A DNA stretch of 64,000 nt from Glandiceps talaboti (GCF_964340395.1 NC_135562.1:13650543-13714542); one strand, 5' to 3'; positions 41,591 to 56,463 are shown, numbered from the stretch's first letter. Made by a program: numbers and translations. The notes: a model not told the origin generated them from the letters alone.

Positions 41591-41959
41591 ATACTTTATT
41601 TTGATTAATATTTTTTTTATTATAACTGCCGACAAATCAACGAACTTGAACAGCAGAACTGAATTATTCAGTAAATGCCGACACGCTAACAAGTTCTTAC
41701 TTAATAATACGTAACCTTTGTTGTCAATTTTTTTGTGTACACACAGCCGTCAGTGAACACACACAAGTTGTGTACATAAAGCAGAATGTATAGCTAACGA
41801 ATACTATTAAACAACACTATTACACCCGACGATCCTTCTGGTGAAACGGTCCGTAGTGTAAACCCACAATGTAATATCAGACTCGTCTTCTTTCATTTTT
41901 ATGTATGATAGCTCTCCAAGGTGATCGAGCACTCTACTTGGCGAAAGAAGAATGAAATT

Positions 41960-41964
41960 ATATG

Positions 41965-42043
<79 letters not shown>

Positions 42044-42094
42044 CAAACAGATCGATCGATCGATCGATCGATAGATAGATAGACAGATAGATAA

Positions 42095-42162
<68 letters not shown>

Positions 42163-42165
42163 AAA
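41960..42165. repeat. (TA)n + (GATC)n + (GATA)n microsatellite
   Basis: TA run to about 42039, the boundary word 'ttagacaaacagat', a short (CGAT)n block, then a long (TAGA)n to about 42160. Confidence 0.95.
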
Positions 42166-42204
42166 GAAATGCGTATGGAATTTGTGAGTCAGTCCGAATA
42201 AATA

Positions 42205-42260
42205 TATATAAAATCCGACGTTTCGAACAAAAATTCTTTATCAAGGTATTTATCGGCAAG
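42205..42260 (-). ncRNA. Hammerhead-ribozyme-like motif (degenerate)
   Basis: The minus strand reads 'CCGAT', 'CTTGATAAAG', a loop, 'CGAAAC' and 'GTCGG'. The CCGAT/GTCGG ends can pair, and CTTGATAA…CGAAAC resembles the hammerhead core CTGATGA…GAAAC found in Penelope-like elements. The core CTGATGA is mutated, so activity is unlikely. A second copy is at 45463-45515. Confidence 0.25.
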
Positions 42261-42309
42261 CTTCGGACACAGTCGGTAAACACCTGAATATCATTAGGAT
42301 AACCTGGTG

Positions 42310-42380
42310 ACAAACAAACAAATATACATACATATATACATACATACATACATACATACATACATACAGACAGACAGACT

Positions 42381-42419
<39 letters not shown>

Positions 42420-42515
42420 GGAGACAGACAAACGCATATATTAACAATCAAACGCATATATTAACAAACAAATATACACACATACATACATACATACATA
42501 CATACATACATACAT

Positions 42516-42570
<55 letters not shown>

Positions 42571-42850
42571 TACATACATACATACATACATACATACATA
42601 CATACATACATACATACAGGCAGACAGAAAGACTGACAGACTTAGACAGGCAGACAAACGCATATATTAACAGACAAATATACATACATACATACATACA
42701 TACATACATACATACATACATACATACACATACATACATACATACATACATACATACATACATACATACATACATACATACATACATACATACATACATA
42801 CATACATACATACATACATACATACAAACAAACAAACAAACACACACACA
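42310..42850. repeat. Higher-order ATAC/AGAC microsatellite array
   Basis: Blocks of (ATAC)n and (CAGA)n are repeated at least three times, each joined by a spacer like 'acaaacgcatatattaacaa'. This gives a period of about 190 bases. Confidence 0.95.
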
Positions 42851-45090
42851 CAAAGCGGGTTGTGTTATTCAATGTAAAAATCGTGAACATATGTTATTTA
42901 GAATATTTGAAGCTATAATTTTCGATTGTGTTTGTGTCTAACACAACAATACGGTGTATCCATGTGTTCGTGACTAGAGAGAAGTTCATTTGTGCGAAAA
43001 TAGCAATTTCATTGGAACTCGCAGTGCCTGAACATTGCAATAAACCAACGTCAGATGTATAAACATTAAATATTTGTTCATTTCACACATATTGTTCAAT
43101 GGTGTGACATTCTGTCATAACTTTGAATAATAATGCATTACATCGGTAACAATATTAATTCGTTTATCTTGAAAAGCGCCCCCTCACGTTAGAATGTTTA
43201 CGGACTGTAGAGGTTATTGTCCTACGCGTACTCGCTGTTGAAACCTATCACGAGCTGATACCGTGAAGATTTAAATAAAGTTCACATAAGTGGTATTTTC
43301 ATTTTGAACTGAACACTGTCGTCAAAACATGGTGATAAATCATTAAAGCTGAATCATACTTTTAAAGCTTTATGGCTCAAGCTCAAACTATTTCAAGTGT
43401 GTATGCTCAAATAAAAATTCCGAACTTAATTTTATTAGGTATCGGCTTAAGCTGTATAACTATATATAAAATGTACAAGTGTCAAATACACTACTGATTT
43501 TTAGGTTCTGTCCTCTAAGTGTCAGTTGATGATATTCAAAATGTCGACAAGAGATGTAGCGATCATTTCTAGCCAAAGTAGATCAGGATACATGTTAATT
43601 AAATTCAAGATGGATACCAAGGGGTCAAACGGTGAGTCGTAAAACTAGCTGAGAGGCGACACGGTGCCGTCTAGTCTGTATAGCCAGTACGCATTGAAAT
43701 ACAATGGTTGGCAAAATGTCAATATTATCGCATTTTATAGTTGTTATCTCGATGAGTAAATATCTTCTGAACATGGTCTTTTCATTTTGAATATATTATC
43801 AAATTTGTGATCGTTAACGATATAATATGAATATTATATTAGAAATATATATCCATTTTACATAATTATTCCTTTAAAACAATATCGCATAGTGTTGTTA
43901 CGGAGAATGTCATTCGATAGAATGCGTAGTAGCAGGGTAAAGACAAATGTAAACACCATATCAATCAGACCTGTTTAACTGACGTGTCATTATTGAACAG
44001 TCAAAGAGCGTCAGGCGAATTGCCAATTTCGTGTAAGTTATGAGGTGAACAACCACTCGACCTATATTATACTGGTGACTTTGCAGTGGGTAAAGCGAGT
44101 GCAATTTTGCTACACGATGGTGACAGGTGAGATGAGATGAGATCCGGACATATTAAAAGAAAGAATGAGGCGTTACAAATTTTGGAAACACCTTTGCCTT
44201 GAATTCAAGAATTTAAAAGTGTACATATAGTTTGCCAAAATGTCCTGTAAAGTTATGACAAAATATAAATCACTTTAATACATACAAATAAAAGGCGACA
44301 GCTGTGCAAATAGTGATACAGTTGCCATCACGGATCAAAGCATTGGCCGTAGTTCTATTTTGAAGAACAAGTCCAGCGTTTCCCATACCAACGAAATATC
44401 GCTAACATCAAAACCGTCTTGTATATGTTCCCCTGCTTCACAGCAAGACACAGTGTAATACAGCTGGTGTTTGGGGAAACATTATTCCATTCATAACGAA
44501 AAAAAGGGGCAATTCTTTTGTCTGTTGTTTGTATCTTATCGCGACTAGCCACTTCATCTAAATAATTAATTGACTTGAGTGCAGTATCCTATGCTTTGTC
44601 GGGTGAAATTCCAAAGTGACTTTTAGTAGAAATTCATGATAAACACCCACTCGATCGATCGGTGTCACGACTCGGTACTTTGTACGGTTTAAAGTATAAT
44701 TTGTGAAACAGTGTTCACATTTACCCCCTTGTAAACTGAACAAATTCTTTACAACTGAAGCGACTATAACTCTCAACATTTCAGACACATTTTTTTGTGT
44801 GTGAAGGCTGTATGTTCCAATGACTAACCTGCTTGAAATTTTGTCATTTTAATACAGAGTGGAACGACATGCTGAAATATACATAAACAGTGTTTGTACA
44901 TATGTGTGGACGATTCAAAACAAAGAGAGTGCAGATTTGTCCATATCTTGTAATTTTGGAAAAGAAAATTATTACATCCAGATGAGGCATCATACATCTT
45001 AAGCAAGCAATCACAATACAAGCACATTTCAGATAGAGTCCATAAGTCAATATCCAAACTAGATGAACACATATAAATTTATATATATAT
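42851..45090. repeat. Second tandem array, unit B
   Basis: Colinear with unit A. The 'tcggtaacaatatta' landmark is at about 43144, against about 39539 and 46387 in units A and C. No gene is supported. Confidence 0.9.
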
Positions 45091-45422
<332 letters not shown>

Positions 45423-45462
45423 AAAGAAATGCGTATGGAATTTGTGAGTCAGTCCGAAAAAT

Positions 45463-45515
45463 ATATATAAAATCCGACGTTTCGAATAAAAATTCTTTAT
45501 CAAGGTATTTATCGG
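45463..45515 (-). ncRNA. Hammerhead-ribozyme-like motif, second copy
   Basis: Nearly identical to 42205-42260, including CTTGATAAAG, CGAAAC and GTCGG. Confidence 0.25.
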
Positions 45516-45579
45516 CAAGCTTCGGACATAGTCGGTAAACACCTGAATATCATTAGGATAACCTGGTGACAAGCAAACA

Positions 45580-45796
45580 AATATACAAACATACATACAT
45601 ACATACATACATACATACATACATACATACATACATACATACATACATACTTACATACATACAGACAGACAGACAGACAGACAGACAGAGACAAACAGAC
45701 AGAGACAGACACACGCATATATTAACAAACAAATATACATACATACATACATACATACATACATACATACATACATACATACATACATACATACAT

Positions 45797-45839
<43 letters not shown>

Positions 45840-45856
45840 TATATACATACATACAT

Positions 45857-45891
<35 letters not shown>

Positions 45892-45975
45892 GGGACAGAC
45901 AAACGCATATATTAACACACAAATATACATAATTATATACATACATACATTCATATATACATACATATACATACA

Positions 45976-46009
<34 letters not shown>

Positions 46010-46090
46010 CAAACAAACAAACAAACAAACAAACAAACAAACAAACAAACAAACAAACAAACAAAAACAAACAAACACACACACACACAA
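45580..46090. repeat. Higher-order ATAC/AGAC microsatellite array
   Basis: Same organisation as 42310-42850, with 'gcatatattaacaaacaaat' spacers repeated near 45714 and 45905, ending in a (ACAA)n block at about 46010-46070. Confidence 0.95.
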
Positions 46091-48300
46091 AGCGGGTTGT
46101 GTTATTCAATGTAAAAATCGTGAACATGTTATTTTAGAATATTTGAAGCTATAATTTTCGATTGTGTTTGTGTCAAACACAACAATACGTTGTATTCATG
46201 TGTTCGTGACTGGAGAGAAGTTCATTTGTGCGAAAATAGCAATTTCATTAGAACTTGCAGTGCCTGAACATTGCAATAAACCAACATCAGATGTATAAAC
46301 ATTAAATATTTGTTCATTTCACACATTTGGTTCAATGGTGTGACATTCTGTCATATAACATAACTTTGAATAATAATGCATTACATCGGTAACAATATTA
46401 ATTTTTTTATCTTGAACAGCGCCCCTCACGTTAGAAGGTTTACGTACGCGTACTGTGGAGGTTATTATCCTACGCTACGCGTACTCACTGTTGAAACCTA
46501 TCACGAGCTGATACCGTGAAGATTTAAATAAAGTTCACATAAGTAGTATTTGCATTTTGATCTGAACACTGTCGTCAAAACATGGTGATAAATCATTGAA
46601 GCCGAATCATACTTTTTAAGCTTTTTGGCTCAAGCCCAAACTATTTCAAGTGTGTATGCTCAAATAAAAATTCCGACCTTAATTTTATTAGGTATCGGCT
46701 TAAGCTGTATAACTATATATAAGATGTACAAGTGTCAAATACACTACTGATTTTTAGGTTCTGTCCTCTAAGTGTCAGTTGATGATATTCAAAATGTCGA
46801 CAAGAGATGTAGCGATCATTTATAACCGAAGTATATCAGGATACATGTTAATTAAATTCAAGATGGATACCAAGGGGTCAAACGGTGAGTCATAAAACTA
46901 GCTGAGAGGCGACACGGTGCCGTCTAGTCTGTACAGCCAGTACGCATTGAAATAAAATGGTTGGCAAAATGTCAATATTGTCGCATTTTATAGTTGTCAA
47001 CTTGTTGAGTAACTATTTTCTGAGCACGGTCTTTTCATTTTGAATATATTATCAAGTTTCTGATCGTTAACGATACAATATGAAGATTATATTAGAAATA
47101 TATATCCATTTTACATAATTATTCCATTAAAACAATATCTCATAGTGTTGTTACGGAGAATGTCATTCGATTGAATGCTTACTAGTAGGGTAAAGACAAA
47201 TGTAAACACCATATAAATCAAACCTGTTTAACTGACGTGTCATTATTACTCAGTCCAAGAGCGCCAGGCGAATTGCCAAATTTGGCATAAGCTATGAGGT
47301 GAACAACAATATTATACTGATAATTTTGCAGGGGTGGGCGAGTGCAATTTTGCTACACGATGGTTACAGGTACGATGAGGTTTAGGCACATTAAAGGAAA
47401 GAATGAGGCGTTAAAACGCCCATGCTTAAGGAAACTTTAGTAACACATGAATTTAAAAGTGTACATTTATCTTGACAAAATGTCCCATAAAGTTATGACA
47501 AAATATAAATCACATTAAAACATACAAAGAAAAGGCGACAGCTGTGCAAATAGTGATACAGTTGCCATCAGGGATCAAAACATTGGCCGTAGCTCTATTT
47601 TGGGGAACAAGTCCAGCGTTTCCCATACCAACCAAATATCGATAACATCAAAACCGTCTTGTATATGTCCCCCTCCTTCACAGCAAGACACAGTGCAATA
47701 CATCTGGTGTCAGGGAAAACAATATTCCATTCATAACGGGAAAAAAAGGACAATTCTTTTGTCTGTTGTTTGTATCTTGTTGCGACGAGCCACTTCATCT
47801 CAATAATCAATTGACTTGAGTGCAGTATCCTGTGCTCTGTCGGGTGATATTCCAAAGTGACTTTTAGTAGAAATTCATGATAAACACCCACTCGATCGGT
47901 GTCACAAGTCGGTACTTTGTACGGTTTAAAGTATAATTTGTGAGACAGTGTTCACATTTACCCCCTTGTAAACTAGAGAAATTCTTTAGAACTGAAGCGA
48001 CTATTCCTCGCAATATTTCAGACACATTTTTTGTATTTGTGAAGGCTGTATGTTCAAATTGACTAACCTGCTTGGAATGCTGCCAGTTTAATAGAGTGGA
48101 ACGACATGGCTGAAATATACATAAACAGTGTTTGTACATACGTGTGGACGATTCAAAACAAGTAAAGTGCAGATTTGTCCCTATCTTGTAATTTTGGAAA
48201 AGAAAATTATTACATCCAGATGAGGCATCATATATCTTAAGCAAGCAATCGCTTTACAAGCAAATTTCAGTTAGAGCCCGCAAGTCAATAGACAAATTTG
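46091..48300. repeat. Second tandem array, unit C
   Basis: Colinear with units A and B but more diverged near its end. Similarity stops at about 48300. No gene is supported. Confidence 0.88.
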
Positions 48301-50229
48301 ATGAACAAATATCAGTCCAAGAGCCAGACCCTGATTTTTAGCCAATTGGTACCAAAATGAGGTACCAAATGAAACGTTAATTTTCTAAAACTATTTTTTG
48401 TGTAGATTTCAAAAATGCTTGGTGGACATCTGTATTTGGTTGCTTTCTAGTAGTAATGTTCATCCAACGTTACATAACACAATAAAACAATCTGTAATCT
48501 GATTGTGGTTTGGAGATGACAATTCAAATTTGAAACAGTTTATGTAATCCAACATTCATAATACATTGAAATAATTAAACTAAATTAAATTATGACTGAG
48601 ATAACATTGTTTGACATCTTTAAATCTTATAATTTGCATATTAATTACCTCATTTGCATACGATTATCCATACAACAATTTTCTGTTAACACAAGGTTAT
48701 TGGAATTAACAGAAATTTTGGCATATATTCTTTACTCAATGCTTGAAAACAATGTCTTTAGAAATAATTGGTATCTTAATTGTTTCCTGATAAATGATTG
48801 TGCCAGCTATGAAAGCTTATGAAGGGTTATTAAGAGAAATGTTTTGAGGATGACACGATCAGTTTTGACACAAAAAACTACCTAGAAATCTTTTGGTATG
48901 GGCTATCCTCTATATAGTGCTCATGATATAGCTGTTATGCTAAAGTTTAATACATTATCATATATACCTGGTTTTTCACCCAAAAATACTTCTTTGATTA
49001 TGTAACTATTACCCACAATGCAATGCAGCATGACATTTAAATTAGGGGGAAACTGTACAAGGTAGAATGCATCTTGGGGACATATTTATCTGGAAATCAG
49101 AGTATTTCAATCACCTCTTTGCCATATGAAAGCTGGGCCTTTTGAAATAAATAAAGAAATTTGTGAGTTCACTTAGAGAAGGCGCCCTAGCAGTTTATAT
49201 TTGACAATGGGCAACATAAGCTTTACATGTGAATTCCTGGAGAAGGGTGAATAGTTCTTAAGACAGATGCACTCTTGAACAAGTTTTGTGAATGTACTCA
49301 TGTAATGGCTTAGCTTTGATGAATGAGTTTCAGTCATTCTAGCTTGCCTTGCCCAGCCAGCAGATGCTGATTACTCAGTAGGTTGGAGTGATATGATCAT
49401 TAAAAATGACTTCTTTCAGCATAATTGAAGTGGGGTTATAACAGGGTTGGGTTGACATGACCGTTTTAGTCCATACATCAGAGCTTGCTATGGGATATTT
49501 TAGATATCATATATATCCTTGGTTATTACGAACATGCATGTATATGGCTGCTATTCAGTCAGCAACCACAAGAATCCTTTCACATCTGTCCCATGACGTG
49601 TACAATCTTGAAATATTACCTTGGTATAAGATTATTTTGCACAGAAATTGGCAACACTTAAATACTACAACTCATACGCATCTGTGATTTGCAAGAAAAA
49701 GCTTGATTTTTGGAATTCTGACCAGAAGATCAGGGCTGAGGTCAAATTATATTATGGTAACAGAAAGATCGTATTTGATAATATAGGGGTAGACACTTGA
49801 ATTGTATCGCTATGTAGTATAGTTCACAAGAAACTTCCAATAGCTGATATATACAACAAATATTGCCGCCATTTTTTATGTAAGAGCGCCCTCTATAGTT
49901 TGCACCTTGTAGTATGTCGTAAAAATCAGTACTAGGCAAAGAGTAATTCTTATTAGTGTAGGAAATAATCAGAAAAACTACCTAAGTATTAGTGGTAGAG
50001 CCAAGGATATATAGTTGGAATATATATACTTGAATATATAGTTGGAATTTTAATCATTGTGCTGTATTTATGCATAATATTTAAAAGTCATATAATTTCC
50101 AATAGCTACTCATTTGGAATGTCCACCCAGCCTTTTTGATATTAGAATAGCATTATACATCACTGGTGAAAATGTCGTTTGGTACCACCTTGTGGTACCA
50201 ATCACCTGTCTGGCTCATGGACAATGGAT
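48301..50229. other. Intergenic, no gene supported
   Basis: AT-rich DNA with two 76-codon frames (48592 and 49457). They look like decayed coding sequence, but I cannot assign them. A short KpnI-type hairpin ('ggtaccaccttgtggtacc') lies at about 50180-50198. Confidence 0.35.
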
Positions 50230-50246
50230 ATCTATATATATATATA

Positions 50247-50309
<63 letters not shown>

Positions 50310-50348
50310 TTATTTATATATGCATATATATATATTAGTTAGACAAAC

Positions 50349-50410
<62 letters not shown>
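50230..50410. repeat. (TA)n + (TAGA)n microsatellite
   Basis: TA run, 'ttagttagacaaacagat', then pure TAGA. The same boundary word is found at 42040 and 45245. Confidence 0.95.
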
Positions 50411-50639
50411 TGAAAATTAAGTTATTACTTTCATATTGCAGACACTTTGTAGCAATTATGTGTGGCTAATGTATTTTCAATCATATGTCTATAGATAATG
50501 CAGAACAAGATAAACATACACGTGCATTATACTTGGTGCTCATATCACATTTTACTCAATGGCAGCCATATTTGCAGTAAACAATGATGATTTATCACAA
50601 TACTAAAAAAAACGTTGATACATAGAGACTACATTCAAG

Positions 50640-51957
50640 TAGTCCATGGGCCAGAGGGGGTTACCGTGCACCCCCCCCCCACAAATCTCCAACATAGGTA
50701 TTTTCTTGTTCATTGGAGTCTACTAAATGAGAAACAAAATGTTAACAGTGAAAATTTTGGGATGCACTACCTGTTTGGCCTCGATTTCAAATTACATGTG
50801 CGTCACAGAATGGCGTCGAAAGGTTGAGGGTAGGGGTAACACATTGTCTTCCATACGACACATGCAAGCACGGACTGTATTATCCAATATATATTTGGAA
50901 AGCTTAGAAATTTTCCTTTCTAATGATATAATGTTTGCCATACATATGCCAAGAAATAAAAATTTTGGAGGCTTTAAGTTGCCGATTTTTGAAAAATCGA
51001 AATTTTTTCCGCAAAATTACATAAAAACTTTCCATTCTTTTTTTAAATAACATGATCTGATACCCATAAAGGGTGTTTGTTTATTCAGTTGAATGAGCTG
51101 AACAAGAAAAAGTAGGTTAACATTGAATATTTGTGGGTTATTAATGATTTTCTCCCATTGAAACCAATATAAGCTATTATTTTGAAATACCGACGGTAGG
51201 GGGGAGGGGTAAATTATCTTCTTCTGTTCTTTTTATTCAGCATCTTAGGAGCATACTAAGACATTTTTCTGGTTGCTAGAGCATATATCTTTACAGAAAA
51301 TATACTTTCTCTTAATAAATAACTTGTAATGTTGATTTTCATGCTAAAAATATCAGATTTCAGGAAAATATCCAAAAATTGTAAAAAGTGAACAGGTTAG
51401 CGGTAATTATGTGCTTAGTACACAACACCTACATATGTAATCAATACAGTAGAATGATTTTGCAGTTGCTAGAATATGTTTAACAAAAATTTAAATGTGT
51501 TTAATTTGAATATCTTGCACATTATGCAAAAATTAATGCCAAAAATATATGGAGACTTTAAATCACCGATTTAAAAAATCAATAATTTTTCCGCAAAATG
51601 ACATATAAACTTTCCATTCTTTTTTTTACATAACATGATCTGATACAGATAAGGGGTGAGTTTTTTATTCAGTTGAATGAGCTAAATAAGAAAAAATAGG
51701 TTAATATTATATATTTTGATGGTTATTAATGATTTCCCCCATTAAAACCAATACTATACACTATTATTTTGAAATACCGACAGCAGGGGGTAGGGGTAAA
51801 CTATCGTCTTCTGTGCTTTTTATTTAGCATCTTAGGAGCATACTAATACATTTTTCTGATTGCTAGAACACATGTTTTTACAGGAAATATACTTTCCTTA
51901 AATAAGTAGCTTGTAATGTTGACATACATACCAAATATATCCTATTTAAGAAAAATT
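50640..51957 (+). repeat. Left arm of foldback element
   Basis: Inverted match to about 55138-56463. In the outer 400 bases I count only about three to five differences. The inner part is roughly 95% similar by eye. It contains a 107-codon frame (50727-51050) mirrored in the right arm. Confidence 0.85.
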
Positions 51958-52218
51958 GCTGGTTATCTACCCATTTCACTGACAGTAACAGAGAATTGTT
52001 TTGTTGTTTTAGATATCGTCCAGTTGTTTAAACATGGCTTTGAAAGTCCCAAAAATATACATAACTTGACCACAGAAGATAACGTCTGCTTGGTCATCTC
52101 CATTTGAAAACATGTTACAGATCTTCATCATAAAATCTGTTATAGTATTCGTTTATCTCAACGTTTATATATAACCCATAACCCCAAAATGAAGCATTTT
52201 CTGTACGTACCACAATCG

Positions 52219-52332
52219 TTTATATCAAGTGTAAAAGTATACTCTTCCATTTGCTAATTGATCACATTACAAAGGCCACATGCTATAAGGCTTGTAAATA
52301 AACCAATTGAAACAGTATACTTTTACACTTGA
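52219..52332. repeat. Short inverted repeat
   Basis: 'atcaagtgtaaaagtatac' at about 52218-52236 is inverted at about 52313-52332 with a loop of about 76 bases, in the centre of the foldback element. Confidence 0.7.
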
Positions 52333-52599
52333 TGTGAATGCTATAAACGAGTGTAGCACATAGACAAAGTGCTTTACTTCAGTGTTACTTGTATTAATAT
52401 ATACAAGATACAGTGTACTAATGATAAATGAGTACATGATACTATGAAAAGGGGATTCGAGGTAGTTCACTATCAAGCAATCAAGTTCAACCCCTGTAAA
52501 CATATTATCAAATATATGATATGTGGGCTTTCAAAACATCATGAGTACCTAATTTTCATATATGAAAGGAAAGAAAGAATGTGATGAGTTGTCTACTGG

Positions 52600-52856
52600 T
52601 AATGAAACTAATTGGACAAGTGTATCAGTATCAACGCAAACATTACTTTATTCCAACCGCAGTGCGGCTTTTAAATGATGTTTTAAGATACTGTTTGTGG
52701 TATGTGATGTTTTATAGATTTTACATTCTGATTTTACTTACTTTCTTTATATAGCTATGTCTGTTTCCACTTTATTTACCCCCAAAATGGGAAATTAACA
52801 TACATTAAGTTATATTGAATTGAATTGAATTGAATTGAACTGAGTTGAATTGAATA
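52600..52856 (+). mobile_element. LINE 3' end with (TTGAA)n tail
   Basis: The frame encodes 'QYQRKHYFIPTAVRLLNDVL' and ends at TAG (52754). The 'FIP-AVRLLN' motif is typical of the extreme C terminus of animal LINE ORF2. A short 3'UTR and a (TTGAA)n simple-repeat tail (about 52814-52855) follow, as in CR1/L2-type elements. It lies in the centre of the foldback element. Confidence 0.65.
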
Positions 52857-53899
52857 TTCTAAAGTTTTGATCCTGCAAATATAATGTTAATTGTCCTGTC
52901 CTATTGGAATACATAGATCATTCCTGATACTAATTTAGTTCTCTAGGATGAAAACAAATCATGAAATATGTGAGATGTGTTCTTGTTAGGTACATCAAGA
53001 ATGAAAACACCTAACAGTCACTTAATATAATTACGCACTTAACTCTTTTATTTTGTAAAAAAGTTCATTCAAATAAGTTTGGTATGTGCTTCCCATTCCA
53101 GTCCATAGATGATATGTGAAATAACAAGCATTGTATAACATAACAAGGGTACATTGCGGTAGACTATAGTAGTCAGAGGAATATGCCACTTAATTGACTT
53201 ATTTTTGCTTTAAACGTGTTATTTGTTGTTACCATGAAAGACAGTTATCACTTAAAATGGCATCTGTACCTGGCTGCTTTCAAATTTCTCACCAAATGCA
53301 CAAAAGTACACCATCCTTGCTTGTCATGGCATCAATTTTAGACCATCAAATATAGTTACCATGCCAAGGTTAAAAAAAGAGAGAAAACCCTAGGCTCACA
53401 AAGGTATGTCAGCTTTACACTGTACGTGCATTTTATGACTAACAAGTTAAACATCATACATGTAATTCCTGTATTTTTTCAAGTAAAGAGTCTGAATGTT
53501 GCTTGCACTTTAATAGTCTTAGGACTTATCATTAAAATAAGTAACATCTGAATGATGGACAGAAAATTTGAACTTTTGTTAAATATATTTCTTTAAAAGC
53601 TTGGATAGCAATTATTGTTCTGCAGTTTTTCACATGTAAAGTGTATGTTTTCAAAAGGGATAGCGAAAACTAAATAATTATAATGTAAAATTTATCACAT
53701 TTGAAAAAAAAAACTAAAAACCCGAAATAGATCAGGTGTTATACGCAATCTTTAACCTTTGCCATCTCCCTTTGTGTTTCGATCTCCCCTTAAACCAGAT
53801 ATTTGGCATTGTTGTCATATAATGTGCTAGGAATTCAAATAAACATGTATTTTAACAACCGTATACCACGTGCATGTTACTGTATTGATTAGGCGTTGT

Positions 53900-56040
53900 G
53901 TACTAAGCACATAGCAAGACATCTAATCCCTACCCTATTTACCTTTAGCAATCTTAAGATATTTTCCTTAAATGGGATATCTTTGGTATGTATGTCAACA
54001 TTACAAGTTACTTATTCAAAGAAAGTATAATTCCTGTAAAGACATATGTTCTGGCAATCAGAAAAAATGTATTAGTATGCTCCTAAGATGCTGAATAAAA
54101 AGCACAGAAGAAAATAGTTTACCCCTATCCCTACTGTCAGTATTTCAAAATAATAGCGTATAGTCTTAGTTGTAATGAGGGGAAATCATTAATAACCCTT
54201 ACAATTTTCAATTTTAACCTATTTTTTCTTGTTAAGCTTATTCAAATTAATAAACAAATCCTTTATATGTATCAGATCATGTCATTTAACAAGGAATGGA
54301 AATGTATGTCATTTTCCGGTAAACTGTCGATTTTCAAAAATTGTGAATTTAAAGCTTCAAGATATTTTTTGACATTTATTTTCACATAATTTGCTAGATA
54401 TTCAAGGTAAACTCATTTTTTTGTTAAGAAATATATTCTAACAATCCCAAAACTATGTTATTGTATTGATTACATATGTAGGTGCTGTGTACTAAGCACA
54501 TAGCAAGACATCTTACCCCTACCCCATTTACCTTCAGCAATCTTAGGATATTTTCCTTATATATGATATCTTTGGTATATATGGCAACATTACAAGTTAA
54601 TTATTCAAATAAAGTATATTTCCTGTAAAGACATATGTTCTGGCAATCAGAAAAATATATTAGTATGCTCCTAGGATGCTGAATAAAAAGCACAGAAGAC
54701 GATAGTTTACCCCTACCCCCTGCTGTTGGTATTTCAAAATAATAGCTTATATTGGTTTCAATGGGGGAAAATCATTAATAACCCTTACAATTTTCAATTT
54801 TAACATACTTTTTCTTGTTCAGCTCATTAAACTGAATAAAAACCCACACCTTATGTGTATCAGATCACGTTATATAACAAAGAATGGAAAGTGTATGTCA
54901 TTTTCCTGAATCACTTTAGATTTTTTCGAAAATCGTGAATTTAAAGCCATCAGATATTTTTTTTAATTTATTTTCACACAATTTGCCAGATATTCAAAGT
55001 AAACTCATTTTTTTGTGAAGAAGTGTATTCTAAAAATCACAAAACCATGTTACTTTATTGATTACATATGTAGGTGTTGTGTACTAAGGACATAGGAAGA
55101 CATCTTACCCCTACCCCATTTACCTTCAGCAATCTTACGATATTTTTCTTATATATGATATCTTTGGTATGTATGTCAACATTAGAAGTTACTTATTCAA
55201 ATAAAGTATATTTCCTGTAAAGATATATGTTCTAGCAATCAGAAAAATGTATTAGTATGCTCCTAAGATGCTAAATAAAAAGCACAGAAGACGATAATTT
55301 ACCCCTACCCCCTGCTGTCGGTATTTCAAAATAATAGTGTATAGTATTGGTTTTAATGGGGGAAAATCATTAATAACCATCAAAATATATAATATTAACA
55401 TACTTTTTCTTATTCAGCTCATTCAACTGAATAAAAACCCCACCACTTATGTGTATCAGATCATGTTATGTAAAAAAAAAGAATGGAAAGTTTATATGTC
55501 ATTTTGCGGAAAAATTATTGATTTTTTAAATCGGTGATTTAAAGTCTCCATATATTTTTGGCATTAATTTTTGCATAATGTGCTAGATATTCAAATTAAA
55601 CACATTTAATTTGTTGTTAAACTTATTCTAGCAACTGCAAAATCATACTACTGTATTGATTACATATGTAGGTGTTGTGTACTAAGCACATAATTACCGC
55701 TAACCTGTTCACTTTGTACAATTTTTGGATATTTTCCTGAAATCTGATATTTTTAGCATGAAAATCAACATTACAAGCTATTTATTAAGAGGAAGTATAT
55801 TTTCTGTAAAGATATATGCTCTAGCGACCAGAAAAATGTCTTAGTATGCTCCTAAGATGCTGAATAAAAAGCACAGAAGAAGATAATTTACCCCTACCCC
55901 CTACCGTCGGTATTTCAAAATAATAGCTTATATTGGTTTCAATGGGAGAAAATCATTAATAACCCACAAATATTCAATGTTAACCTACTTTTTCTTGTTC
56001 AGCTCATTCAACTGAATAAACAAACACCCTTTATGGGTAT
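53900..56040 (-). repeat. Right arm: about 590-bp tandem units
   Basis: The 'tgtactaagcacata' landmark occurs at about 53903, 54489, 55080 (one mismatch) and 55678, spacings of 586, 591 and 598. The left arm carries only about two such units in the opposite orientation. Each unit also has 'ttacccctacccc' and 'gcacagaag'. Confidence 0.88.
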
Positions 56041-56463
56041 CAGATCATGTTATTTAAAAAAAGAATGGAAAGTCTTTATGTAATTTTGCGGAAAAAATTT
56101 CGATTTTTCAAAAATCGGCAACTTAAAGCCTCCAAAATTTTTATTTCTTGGCATATGTATGGCAAACATTATATCATTAGAAAGGAAAATTTCTAAGCTT
56201 TCCAAATATATATTGGATAATACAGTCCGTGCTTGCATGTGTCGTATGGAAGACAATGTGTTACCCCTACCCTCAACCTTTCGACGCCATTCTGTGACGC
56301 ACATGTAATTTGAAATCGAGGCCAAACAGGCAGTGCATCCCAACATTTTCACTGTTAACATTTTGTTTCTCATTTAGAAGACTCCATTGAACAAAAAAAT
56401 ACCTAAGTTGGAGATTTATGGGGGGGGGGGGGTGCACGGTAACCCCCTCTGGCCCATGGACTA
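55138..56463 (-). repeat. Right arm of foldback element
   Basis: Reverse-complement match of 50640-51957, including the mirrored 107-codon frame (56050-56373), which differs from the left-arm frame at only two residues. Confidence 0.85.

Larger units (their letters stand above)
50640..56463. mobile_element. 5.8 kb foldback (inverted-repeat) element
   Basis: The ends are inverted copies starting 'TAGTCCATGGGCCAGAGGGG' and are flanked by AAG on both sides (50637-50639, 56464-56466), a possible 3-bp target duplication. Each arm has a poly-C/poly-G run just inside. No transposase is present. The superfamily is not assigned; a non-autonomous DNA transposon or a local inverted duplication are both possible. 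Confidence 0.7.

Noticed and set aside
48592-49690. Two 76-codon frames thought to be LINE fragments
   Set aside because: No reverse-transcriptase or C-terminal LINE motif could be identified.
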